The notes beneath the pieces are model-generated. The model saw only the letters and a list, made by a program, of their open reading frames with translations, made no database searches and was not told where the DNA came from. Below, piece by piece: positions 21,415 to 32,639 of a stretch of DNA of 64,000 bases; the stretch's first letter is position 1; every line of letters starts with the position of its first letter. The DNA is from Phytophthora sp. 'mugwort' (taxonomy: Eukaryota > Oomycota > Peronosporomycetes > Peronosporales > Peronosporaceae): NCBI GenBank assembly GCA_033558025.1, contig JAUCEF010000010.1, forward strand, positions 211,001-275,000, written 5' to 3'. Made by a program: the position numbers and the translations under genes.

Positions 21415-24400
21415 TCACAGGTCGGCCACAGACACAGCCATCACTGAGCACGAACTCGGCAGCGAGGACATGTTGGACGACAATTCAGAGCTCGACAGAC
21501 TACTGAGCGCACTGGTGGCGCTCAAATAGCTCGGTCTCGTCCAATTGGGTGGAGCTTGGCCAGTGGTGGTCAAGCGGCCTTCCAGTACACGCACCAGCTC
21601 CTCCTGTACGTCGATGGCGTCCGGACGCTCGCTCGGCACCTCGTGCCAGCAATGACGGGCCAATTCCTGCAACTCCAGCGGGCAGTCGGTCGAGAACTTG
21701 AGCAGATGTGGGTCGCCACCAGCGCCGGCAGGGATCCTCGAGCTGGCCAGGTCCTCCTCCACTGCGATCATCGTGTCCAGCTCCCATAGAAACGTGCCGA
21801 AAGCGTACACGTCGTCTCGCTGAGCAGCCACGGCGGCCGACCCGATGCCGCTCGATTTGAGCGAGTTTTCATCAAACTCGTCCGATTCTTCCTCAAACGC
21901 AGGGTTGTCGCCACTCTGGCTGTGGTTGTCGTCCAGCGTGACGCTGCTCACTTCACTCGCTCCACTCACGTCGCTTTCTCCGCTGTTGTTGGCGTAGCGA
22001 CTGCGGCCACGATGTCCTGACGTCTGTCGCTTCGGGGCTTTCGATGAACGCGGCGGTCGAATGCCCGTGAGCTTCTGCATCGTCCATAGCGCGCTCTCCC
22101 TCAGCGAGCCGCGGAAATCGTCCGTCATACGTTGGTGTTCTTCCTTCCTCGACACTAAATCCGACGGCAGCATGACATCCATCGCACTGAGCTTCGCTTC
22201 ACCTTGTTCGTTCACCAACACTTTGCGTGCACACACACGGCCATGTGCATAGTTATTCGCATGAAGATAGACGAGACCCATGGCCACATCCAGAGCAATC
22301 GAGAGCTTACAACGCCAGTCGGAGTTCGGATTAGCGTTCACACTCGCGCTCGAGTTGGCGAATACCGGATACCAGCTGAAGATGTTGCCATTGCCGCTGC
22401 CAATGGCCGTCGCCACGCTGCAGTTCGGATAAAAGCCCTTGCCTTCGCGACGATGACGTTCCGTCTCGAACATCGTAGCGAGAGAGCCGTGCTGCATGTA
22501 CTCGAACACGACCCCAAGGTGCCAGGCTGGCGCGCCCATGGTCGGATACCGGCTCTTGGTCGCCATATTCTCACTCATGCTGTTTGTCGGGCCGTAGCTG
22601 CTGGAGTACGGGCCTTGTGGTGGTGTCGCAGCACTGCTGCCACGACGACGACTAGCAGTCGTGCTACAGCCAGTAGTGACACCGATAAAGTGCACGATCG
22701 ACGCGTGGTCTAGTGATGCAGCCAGTCGAATCTGCTCTACAAAGCGCTTCTCCAGCCGCTTCTTCGAGCGCATAAGCGCCTGAATGGCCACCTTGTAGCC
22801 CTGATACTCCGCCAGAAACAGCGCCGTCTCCACCTTATGAGAGTTGCCCACGCCCACACTGCTCAGAGCTATCGCGGCCTTGCTGCTCTTCTTGGATGAA
22901 GACATGTGCAATGCACGACGCATCTGAATCTCCTCAGGCGGAATCTCATACACGAGCAGATCGTCCAAGTTGAGTTTGCTCTTGAGCTTGCTACGCACCT
23001 GAAGTGAAGCTGTGCTAGCACCAAGAAAGCTATTGTCCTTGGGACTTGGCTCAAGGAGAGCCACCGGGTTATACTTATCGAGAGGACTTTCATAGACCCC
23101 CCACACTGCCTCACCAGGAGTGTTCGCGCCACTGCCTCCAAAAGTACTATTGTTCTCGTTCTTGCTGTCGGTATCGCGGTATTCGTCCTGGTTGTTGCCA
23201 ATAGCGCGCGTGATGCGTCCACTGGACGTGAATACCATGAAATTGCCACCGCTGCTTCCTAAACGACGGTCGCGGTTCACCTTCAAGACAGCACGACGTG
23301 AAGCGTTGTCGTCGTGGTTGTCTCTCCGCTTGTTCCATAGAAACCCGAACACCAAGGCACTCAACAGGAGACCGACCAGGAAGAAGGTACTGCCGATAAT
23401 GCCGATCGATTCGGCCGAGAAGATGGACGACGAGTCGGAGCTTGTCGCCTCGGAAGACGCTGCGTCCCTCGAGCTCGGGATGTCGTTAATGTCTGCCTGG
23501 TTCATACTGCCAGATTCCGAGTCGGACGTAGATAAAACGAAGCAGTCGTCGTCCTCCAGTACGCAGAAAGAAACGTCTTTGATGTCCACGCTTGTCGCTC
23601 TTGCGTTCGAACACGTGCTTGAGACGGACGACGGGGCTGTGAATTCGGTTAAGCTCTGAAAGACGCTCACATCTGACCGGCAGATTTCAATGGTGGACAA
23701 CGGGTTGTCTGCCAGGTAAACTTTACGGAGCGTGGACGCGAAGGTAACGCCGCTGATCTGCTTGATACCGTTCGACTCGAGGTTTCTATGACAAGAAACA
23801 GGTTAGTCCATGCTGAAAGTATATAATGGCGTTGTAGCTGTACGTACAGCTCTACAAGCGTTGTGAGAGACGACACGATGGTTGGAAACATTGTGAGTAG
23901 GTTATTGCTCAGATCCCTACAGACAAAAAATGAATGAGTTAAACAAACACAAGTTGAGTGAGTCAGGACTTGTACGTACAAATACTGCAGTGCTGTGGGC
24001 AGATTAGAGAAGTTTGTTGACGCGCTGGTGAACGAGTTCTTGGTCGCGTTCAGCTTGCGTAGCGACACTGGCAGTAGAAGGTCGTCCAGGTTGGAGATGC
24101 CCGTACTCGATAGCGACCTGGATTATCACGAAAAAAACGTCAGTCTGATGCCTGTATAACGTCCGTTTGCTTATAACTGCGACCTCTGATCACGTACAAT
24201 GACTGTAACGCGACTAGTTTCGTGAACGTGTCGACAGCCACTGAGCTGAGCGAGTTGCCATGCAGTAGCAGGGTCTGCAACTCGGCCGACTCGGGCCAGG
24301 GCGTGGCCGACGACAGCTGCGAGATCGAATTGGAGCTCAGATCCAAGTAATTCAGTCGGCGAGGGAAGTTGAAACTTGACAAGTCCGTGATAAAGTTGCT

Positions 24401-24897
24401 AGCCAGTTCCCTGTATGTACCAGAGTCTTATAAGTTCAACTCCCTCCCCCCCTCATGTCTTTGCCTGCAACGTACAGATCCTCCATGTCGTTATCTGAGT
24501 CTGTGGGAGCGAATGTCTCGAGCTCATTGTTGTTAAGTAACCTACATGTCATAGTGAAAATGAGTCACTCGCGGTCGCATTCCCAGTTCATAACTCCCTC
24601 TCTCTCTTACAATTGATACACACGCGGGTAGCTCCGGACCTGTACCACGTCCAGATTTGAAAGATTCAAGCTCCGCTCCACGGTGGAGCTCACGACGACC
24701 TCGAAGCTGCGTGTGTTGCAGCTGGCGTCGTACACGACAGCAGTCGAGTCTGACGCGCCCTCCACCAAAGTGCTGGCGTTCATGCACGCCGCAGTCGCGA
24801 CCGGCGACAGCAGCACGAGCAGCAGCAACATGTCGAGCCTCGTCCGGTCGCGGAGCCTCCTGTGCGCGTGTGGTCGCCTCGCGGACGAGCCATTCAT
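21415..24897 (-). CDS. LRR receptor-like pseudokinase, TKL type, 6 exons (~1,047 aa)
   Basis: Proposed exons are 24,897-24,611, 24,541-24,476, 24,410-24,198, 24,117-23,980, 23,916-23,848 and 23,785-21,415. The five introns are 61-80 bp, four of them start GTACGT, and the total is 1,048 in-frame codons. Domains in order are a signal peptide (MLLLLVLLSPVATAA, after a basic leader), about six leucine-rich repeats (LNNNELETF, LDLSSNSI, LLLHGNSL, LDLSNNLL, LESNGI), a Ser/Asp-rich stalk, one transmembrane helix (about 385-408, SIGIIGSTFFLVGLLLSALV) and a kinase-like domain (about 560-1,000). Catalytic residues are lost: VAIK reads VAIQ (590-593), HRD reads HGR (772-774) with the catalytic-loop Asn as Lys, and DFG reads AMD (792-794). 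It therefore probably signals by binding rather than catalysis. Expected at the plasma membrane. The ligand is unknown. Confidence 0.85.
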
Positions 24898-26290
24898 GTC
24901 CAAGGGGCGAGGGGACTGCGAGGTCTGGCGACGCGCAGTTGGAGAATGGAACGCCGATGACCCGAATACCGGTAGCAGTAACGCGATGTAGCAGCGGGAA
25001 ACTGGGCTATCCACCGAGAGGCGTTCGACTTCCCTTGATGCGAGAGCGCTGCTCAATAGATTGGAGAGAGCGAGTCGTGGGAAGGTCCGTCCACGGCTCG
25101 ACCCAGCCGAAAATCGTCTTGCATGCGGTGGGAAGGGGAGCCACAGCAAGTGGGCAGAGACCAGATATTTTACTCTGGCTACTTGGATAAAATCTAAGAG
25201 TTCTCCGTTTTTCTATCACTAGCATAGCGGTTTATGAGACTCTCATGGAAGATGTTTCACACTGGCTATCTGGATATAATTAGCATTCTCCGATTTTAGA
25301 GGAAGGATCTTGGGTTCGATATGGGGGGCACTCTGAATTCGGACGACTTTTAAGCTGGACCCTAATCATATCCGCCGGGTTTCACCGAAGTTTAGAGTGG
25401 GCTTCTGCCCTGCAGAAGCGTTTGCTCAGTGTCGATGGTATTATAATATACCTATTATAGCGTCGCCTTGCATGTATTGTCTGCAATGCAGTCGATTTAC
25501 AATACAGATCGTCTACGATGAATAAAATCGGGAAGATAGGCGAGTGCGGACGTGTCCTCCTCTCCTTTGTGCGTTGCGTGGCTGGATTGCGAGATGTTCG
25601 TGGCTGGGTAAACGTGCCAGAGCGAAATCGGAGCCGCCCGTAAGGTATCGAGCGTTTTCAGAATGCTGGCTCAACTCAAAGACGAGCCAATACTCCATGC
25701 ATGCGTTTACATGTGCGGCGAGGGGGGGCAGTGGACATGAGAAAAAAATATGAGCTGCGGGTGTGAAAGGCGGCAGAAGAAACTTTGCCAGCGGTGATCA
25801 ATCGGTCGCTGGCTTCCTCCGCCGCTCTATCGATATCCACCGACGAGACGCTACCGCCGATAAGATACCCAATTGCTTTTGACGCAGCCTTGGCTGCTCC
25901 TTGTACTGTACATACACTGTACTGTACCTGCAGTAATGAGTGACTGGCGTTAGTCCCTAACGGTACAATTGGTTTACCGTACCGGTACAGATCCCCCTCG
26001 CCAATTTAATACCTTCGGGGGAAGCTATTCGTATTCTGTTCAGCAGCTTATTAACTATCAGAGCTGACTATTCATACATACGACCATGGAAGCGAAGTCA
26101 GTACATGCTTCAACATATTAGGTTTGATGAATAATTAGCTTGCACAGCTACTAAATTGGCGAGGGAGCTGTACATGTATTTACAGAAAATCCTGTCTAAA
26201 TGATCCCTGTCATCTCTGATATCCTGCCATATTTGATGTGTATGGAGGCACCTAATTGGTTCCAAGTCAACCGTATAGAGTTATTTGATA
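24898..26290. other. intergenic region
   Basis: Upstream of the receptor-like gene. Two short reverse-strand open stretches (25,007-25,225 and 25,513-25,698) have no recognisable features. No repeat family was assigned, and no clear core promoter was seen for the receptor gene. Confidence 0.45.
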
Positions 26291-26294
26291 TTTG

Positions 26295-27040
26295 TCAAAC
26301 GCTAAGCTTGATACCATTTTGACCAGAATCTGATACATAAATGGTGTGTAAGATTTCACGTAACCATTGTCTTGCTTTTCTTCGCTCCTTCAATCTGGCG
26401 GCTTGAAATGAGTTGTTGGGGCACAATGTGTAGAATAGACCTGTTTTATCAAAACTATAGACGTCCCAGGTGGCGTAGTTTTTGATAATGCTACGCAGAC
26501 ACTCTATGTGAGCTGAAATTGAAGCCATGTCCACCGAACCATTCTCACCGTGCAATCGAAAACTGTTACCGCAAAACCTTTGTTATCGACAGTAAGGGGT
26601 ACGCACGTAGCCCAGATATCCACTGGCCTGTTTACCTGAAGCTTTCACCAAATTGACCCACATGAAGTATATTAGTTGGCAGTGAGCTCTGCTACGGCAC
26701 GAAACATGTCGTCAAAGTCATCATCTAAACTAATGCCCCTATCTCCTTGTCCAGAAATCCCGCACATGTACGGCGACTATTAAACTTTGACGGAGGGAGA
26801 CCAGGGTAGAAATGATTGATGGTTTGCTCGATGTCGTCGTAGGCTGTGAGATTATCTAGGACTTTGAGTTTGTGTGAGGCGGAAAAGATGTGCTCGTCTT
26901 CACCTTTCGACCTTGGCCGCCAAGCAGTCGAGGGGCGTCCTTTGGGTCGGCGCCGCTGCGTTGGAGCCATCTGATGGCAAAGTGAACGGCGGAAAAGACA
27001 GTTCGAGGAGCTAGCTGTATGCGATAACTTAGGATGCACG
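26295..27040 (-). pseudogene. pogo/Tigger-type (CENP-B-like) transposase remnant
   Basis: The N-terminal reverse-strand stretch (26,725-27,039) has a helix-turn-helix-like block, SASHKLKVLDNLTAYDDIEQ, as in CENP-B/pogo DNA-binding domains. A separate downstream frame (26,295-26,555) has VYSFDKTGLFYTLCP, matching the N-x-DETGL-F/Y block of DDE_1 transposases with the catalytic DET changed to DKT. About 170 bp between them is out of frame, and the C-terminal catalytic half is missing, so the copy is dead. Confidence 0.65.
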
Positions 27041-27330
27041 GTTGTCTTCCCCGTTCGACCTCGTATTGGCTAAAATGCCAGTGCATGTCTTAGCATATAG
27101 AACGTGACAACAAAGGTTATTCGGTAGATATAGGTCGTGTTTCAAGTGCTAATGCTGTTCCGGCTTCTCTGAAAAACAACTGAGATTTAGGAGCCAGTTA
27201 GTTTATAGATGCACGATCAGTTGATAGAAGGAGATATATGTTTCACTTAAAACGACTGGATTGTAATGGCACTGCTTTATAGTGAGGTGAAGCCCTTCTG
27301 GGTTTTATTCATTTATCCCCTTATCATATA

Positions 27331-28379
27331 TATGGCGGACGAAGATGATGAAGATGACCTGTGGCTGGTTCAAGCGCTCTCAAAGCTGCATCGAGCAAGG
27401 ATTTAGCAACTTCGATTGATCCCGAGCCTCTCTACTCGGCCCGGACGACCTCGCAGCTCTTTTTCCAAGTCAATTTACAAGAGCTCAAATGATTTTTTGT
27501 TCAGGGACCACTTTCGTATGGATAAAGAGGCTTTGATGAACTTTATACTAAGTGTAAGCCATTTATTTCCTCCAAGGTCAAGTATCATAGGGAAGTACTA
27601 GCTGTTACGTTGGATTGGTTGGACAGCGCGCTTCGTGCCGAGATCAAGAAGTGAAATTTAGTATGTGATTCTCAACTGTACACCGTTATCGGGGGGGGGA
27701 GCTACGCGCAATTGTTCGCTATTGATGGCGCACAAGTACCCATCGTGATCGCAGCGTCTGATGCAGAGAAATTCAGGAATAGGAAAGGATGGTCGTCGAC
27801 AAACGTTCTTATAGCATCGGACTGGGATATGAATATTGTTTTCTCAACCGGGGAGCAGATGGTGCGGCCTACGACTCCATGGTGTTGGCCCACAGCCAAT
27901 TTTTACAAAATGTGAAAAGCACTACTACGTCATTGCGGATGCCGGCTACGCGTTGCAGCCTCAAGTTATGACTCCGTACCGTGGTGTACGGTACCATTTG
28001 AAAGAATGGGCAGAGGGATCTGGTCGACCGAAAACGGCCACAGAGCAATACAATCTTTCGCCTTTCGAAAAATTGTAACGTGGTCGAACGAGTCAACGGC
28101 TGCTTGAAGAGACGATTCAAGATCCTGCGAGTAGCTATTGAGTGTGAGTTTGTTGTTGTCAAGGCTATTATTTTTGCCTGCGCCGGTCTACACAACCTTA
28201 TCAGATAGAAAAACTCTGCGGACCTAGCGCAAGATTTGGAAGACACAGATGATGGTTCCGAAGACGCAGAGGGTGATGCGTGGTCTGGAGCTGTAAAAGT
28301 ATTTCCTTTTGACTTTTCGTCAGGAAATAACTGGTGTGAGTGGATGGCCTCAACGATGTGGGACGAGTATGTCGAGTAG
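27331..28379 (+). pseudogene. PIF/Harbinger (HARBI1-type) transposase, frameshifted
   Basis: An ATG at 27,331 opens an acidic start (MADEDDEDDLWLVQAL), broken by a stop after 24 codons. Next come DHFRMDKEALMNFIL (about 27,510), the catalytic block AIDGAQVPIVIAASD (about 27,718) and FRNRKGWSSTNVLIASD. After these come YYVIADAGYALQP...TPYRGVRYH (about 27,930-28,000), then NVVERVNGCLKRRFKILR (about 28,080) and CAGLHNLI (about 28,185). These are the ordered blocks of DDE_Tnp_4 nucleases, and both first Asp residues are present. At least four frame changes or stops prevent translation. An acidic C-terminal tail runs to a stop at 28,379. Confidence 0.8.
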
Positions 28380-28409
28380 AAGTTAGCGCGTGATCTCATA
28401 TTGCGCGAT

Positions 28410-28619
28410 ACTTTGTCAGTCAACCTCACAAAACATGATGCCACGTCCCTGTTCATTTTGACTCGTCGCAGACGTGACCTCGTCCCAGACGCCCAGTTCC
28501 AGATATTTTTATTGCGGAGATTGGCCCCTTAATGTTGCTAGCCTCGTCACATTTTTCTGGGACGGGGCGATGATGAAATGAGACGTGGCATCATGTTTTG
28601 TGAGATCGACTGGCAAAGT
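28410..28619. repeat. ~210-bp foldback/MITE-like inverted repeat
   Basis: 28,425-28,447 (CTCACAAAACATGATGCCAC then GTC) is a perfect 23-bp reverse complement of 28,582-28,604. The match extends outward over 15 bp at 12 of 15 positions (28,410-28,424 against 28,605-28,619). Inward the arms diverge but end in a shared CGTCCCAG/CTGGGACG near 28,481-28,488 and 28,557-28,564. No coding capacity. It begins 31 bp after the Harbinger stop, so it may be the element's end or an independent non-autonomous insertion. Confidence 0.75.
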
Positions 28620-28662
28620 TTCGTGCTGAGTACTGCATTCTTGCTGTGTATGCTACTGCTAG

Positions 28663-29040
28663 CTATTCTACATCAACCGTTGCTTCATCTCCAAGGTCTT
28701 TAGCAAGTAGTTTCATCTTCAGTTGGAAGTAGCGCTCAGCCATCTTGGAGCATGACGTCATCGTAGCAGTACTCTCTTCAACTTGACTGTTCTTCTTCCT
28801 TCTTCCGTCGGGGTAACGTTTTATGCGTTCCGTACGCGCAGCGATGGATGGTGACGAAAATGCTGGTGGGTTGACCTGGCTAGATACTTGGTCTCCATGG
28901 CTGCTTGCCTCTTCTCCCTCCCCCCCATCGGATTGCGGTAGTAAACCGGGGCCGTTTTTGAAGCAAGGCGTCCACCTCGTTAGTCGTGAAGACGACAGTA
29001 TTTTCAGCCCCCGCTGCGGTTGCGCGTGATTCTCCTGCAA
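28663..29040 (-). pseudogene. possible accessory (Myb/SANT-type) transposon protein tail
   Basis: A 125-codon reverse-strand stretch ends in MTSCSKMAERYFQLKMKLLA followed by an acidic end. The basic, helix-forming composition resembles the C-terminal tails of oomycete repeat proteins with Myb/SANT-like domains. No domain proper is visible, so the call is weak. Confidence 0.25.
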
Positions 29041-29255
29041 TCAAAGAGCAGACATCGTCGTGTGTAAACCCTGCCCTTGTACTAATGTACGAGCACGACA
29101 CGTTCAAGCGCCTGGAGGATATGAGCGGTGCAGGATGGGACAGCAAGATTCAAGCTCCCACTCTCAGCGACAAAGTCTGGGAGAGCCTTGCCAAGACACA
29201 GCCACGAAACGCATCGCTACTGATGCGTTTCCGCGACCGAGAGGAAGGAACGTGA
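28986..29255 (+). pseudogene. Myb/SANT-like DNA-binding domain fragment
   Basis: The forward strand reads TFKRLEDMSGAGWDSKIQAP followed by TLSDKVWESLAKTQP. This matches the SG-x-GWD...W pattern of Myb/SANT-like (Myb_DNA-bind_3 type) domains that accompany Harbinger-type transposons. It stops after about 50 residues of domain and lacks the N-terminal helix. It is probably the accessory-protein relic of a transposon near the Harbinger copy. Confidence 0.5.
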
Positions 29256-31439
29256 GTTTGCTCTGGCAAAGAGGTTTGTGCAAAACACAATTTCGGTAAT
29301 ATTGAAACAAGCGAGCGCTTTTTGGGCGTCAGGGACAAGAATTGAGAGGTCAGGCGCTCATAGCCGATCAACTTTCCCGAGCTTGACGAGACACTCGCGA
29401 ATTGGGTACTTCTCTGTCAGGCTCGCCGCATCGTGGTCGACTGCATTATGGTTAAGGCGAGGGGGTTGCGCCTAGTGTAGAAGATTCAGGTCCCGCAGGA
29501 GGAGCGCATCGGATTCTCCAATGGATTACTACAGTCGTTTCGAAATCGTCACGGATTGTTTTAAGGCCGTGTTTCACATGTGGTTAATCCAGTTGTATTT
29601 GCACAAAAGCGGCAGGCTAAACTAATCTAGCCCGATTCGCACCTGAAACAGGTAAAATCTATCCAACCGGAGAGGTTCAAAACGACTGGTTCTGAAATTG
29701 AGGTGCGGGTCAAATTTTGAAACGGGCTCGTTTAGTACCTCCATTTATCAAACCTCCATTTAACGAAACGAATGGAACATCTGGCGAAAAAGCAGCGGGC
29801 AACCTGGAAACGAAGGCTTCAGTTGCAGTTCTACCTGGGTGCTTACAATGAAGCTACTCTACATAGCAACAAGGGCATCACGAGCAAGGGTTGGCCCAAC
29901 CACAAGTGGTGGGCCATAATGTTTGAAAACACGGCTGCATCAGAAATTTATTGTACAAGTGCTTTGAGGTGTATCCTTAGGCCCTTGTTTAAGTGCCGAG
30001 CTCTAATAAACTAAGAATTTGTTTGGCTGAAATAAACGCCAGTGTACCAATAGGGCTGGTTAGCGTTCCACCATACCAGTTTTCAGAGCACCAAAATTGC
30101 TGTGCCAGCCACAACACACCTGTTCCATGGACGACGAGACATCATTCAACATTGTTGTAGTCGCTAGTGCGTGTTCGTGCGTATTCATCACAGCGATTTA
30201 CAAACGCAGCATTGCTCCTCCTCTGCATCCACGTCCGGGCAGCCTTCTCGTCGCTGAAGGTATTCGTCGCCGGTTCTGCGTCATGATCTGGCGCTGAACC
30301 AGTTTGTATCGGCTTCGTGGAGGTGGTCAATAACGACATTCGCTTCCTCTAAGCATAGCGCGGCATTGGAACGTTATTACTGGTTCAGTTCAATAACCCT
30401 GTTAGATCCCCGCTTGGACCCGCCGCGTCTGGCTGAGAAGGCTGGTGCAGCATCAGTGGTAATTAGCTTCCATCTGATCGGCAGGAGCGAGTGGGTAAAA
30501 ATACAGCGAGCGGAGTTACGCGGCGTCAGCACGGTTCATTTAAGCGCGTAATGCCTCTATGATCGCTGGTAATTATATCGCTGACGCCTTTGAGACTGAA
30601 TGGTGCACGCTAGACAAACCCCGCCAAGCCGACCAACAGAGAGTACACTATCAAGGTGCTGGCACACTATCCACATGTCTTTTCAGAATGTACTGGCACT
30701 TAGACGATGGCCTCTGGTATAGTTGCAGTGCTCGTTGAGCTGCAAACGCTTAAGTGAGGTAGCAAGAGATCCTGCTCCAAACACACCGCTCCGCAATGGA
30801 GTTTTAGTAGTGTTTACTAAGATCAATATAAACGTGGTTTTGTGTTGAGCTGCGTAGCATCGTTTTGATTGCTCTCATCTAGTGATGCCGCTTGGCATAG
30901 AGTCCTTTGTACAGTATACGCCCTTTGCCGTGCACACAGGCACGCGGCAGAGGAAGGCCGTGTGGCCTTACCGGAGGATACTAAACTAGATGGGTAGAGA
31001 CAGGCTGGGTTCCAGCGCTGTTGTTGGCCTTGACGCTGGTGTCCGTCCGCTAATCGATTTCCTTCGCTTCTATGGTACTGGGTTCCAGTATGGGTCTTTA
31101 ACCGATCTCACATCCGTACATGATCCCGGCGGTGAAGGTCCAAGACGTCGAGCTCAGTGTAGGCGTAGCCGTCGTAACTAGCACGTAAACTGTCCGCATA
31201 GCGGTAGCACTCTACACTTCCTGCCTTGCCCTTTTCGGATCTTCGCAGTTGAAGTGGTTCAGTAGGATTGGTGACACCTTCATCGCCTGGCTAAGGCGAG
31301 TGAGCTTCATGTCTGTGTCATGGTATCGGCCACCATCTCTTCGGTGTCGATGTGTTGTATAGTCGGGAGATTCAGTTCCATGTGCGGCGCACCATGTACC
31401 GTTTGTTGTTAATCTGTTTCGATCTCGAATGTTTGCTTG
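29256..31439. other. no recognisable gene; probable repeat remnants
   Basis: Only short open frames are present. The right part (about 30,600-31,439) lies where the 3' end and LTR of the neighbouring copia element should be, but no LTR pair was identified by eye. Confidence 0.4.
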
Positions 31440-31481
31440 GTTTGGCAGTTAAAGCGATAACACCCTGATTGCCCCGATGAC

Positions 31482-32330
31482 TTAGTGACAAGGATGCTTC
31501 AATTGTCTATTGCTGCGTAGGCCAGCAAGCCGTGGCAGGTCATTGACTGTTTCCGGCACGGCAACGTACTCGGTATCGCACGTACTCGACGCATTGATCT
31601 CTCGCTTCCGAGACGTATATGTAACGGCGTAGCCATTTAGCGTAGTCGCACATCCGCTCATACTCCGGCGATCTACTGGATCGTTGGCGTAATCCGTATT
31701 AGTATAAGCAGCAATGCACATACCAGTGTGTTGACTCCACGTTCATCACCAACACATCATCACACGTAGCTTTCAGGTGGCGGAGCACCCTTTTATCTTA
31801 AGCTTAGTGTGTGTGATCTTAGATATGTACTTGCCAAAAGGCCGTGCGACGTGGGCAATGACGGGTCTAGAGACGCTTACGAGATACTGCAGGGCTCCCA
31901 CTTCTCCACAGTAAGACACGTTATCCTTAGTCACGAACACTACCACCTTTGAGGCCGCCGTTGCTTTCGGTGTAACACATTCGTTACAATGTTCCATATG
32001 AAAGCGCTTTAAAACTTTAAGCACATACTACGTCTGGCTGTAGGTGATCTGTTAGCGCGGCCGGTCGATCGAAATTTCCACTATAAGAAAGTACTTTACT
32101 GTGCCAAACGTCGTTAGCTCAAACCTCTCTTGCAGCGTAGCTGTAATTATGGTGCACAGGCCGCGGGGGCCATTAGTAATAAGTCGTCCACGTAGACGGT
32201 CAGCTCAGCAGAAGCTTAACTTCATCTCCGTCCTTCAGAATGTAGAGACCAAAATCCGAGGCCGTTCTCGTAACGCCCATATCAACAAGCTTCGCATGAA
32301 GCATACGATGCCAAATGTTTAGGCCCCATT
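31482..32330 (-). pseudogene. copia RT C-terminal part and RNase H
   Basis: The reverse strand gives AELTVYVDDLLLMAP (catalytic YVDD of the copia polymerase), then FHMEHCNECVTPKAT...GALQYLVSVSRPVIAHVARP, then the RNase H signature DYANDPVDRRSMSGCATTLN and INASSTCDTEYVAV. Frames change between the blocks. It belongs to the copia element whose RT N-terminal half lies beyond the MULE at 34,765-34,960. Confidence 0.82.
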
Positions 32331-32639
32331 TCAGACCATATATTTCTGCGATCTGCAAATGAAACCCGGTCCATCCACTTGGAAGTCACGGGCGGCTGCT
32401 ACGTGAAAACGAGTTCGTCCAAGTCTCAATAGAGAAAGGCAATCTTCAAGTTAAATTGTAGCACCTCCCAGCTTCTCTGTACGAAACCGCACGGATAGTC
32501 TCGAACGACAGTTGCGGCCACTGAAAGGTGACACATATTCGCGCAGAAGCACTGTCGGTGCAAAGATGACAGCTCAAGACGGCACGTGCAAGTAGATTAT
32601 TCTTAGGGGCATTCTCTAAAAAGTGCGCACGATCGTGCC

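Noticed and set aside
25300..25345. A GGTTCGAT stretch resembling a tRNA T-loop
   Set aside because: No matching acceptor, D-arm or anticodon arm could be folded around it.
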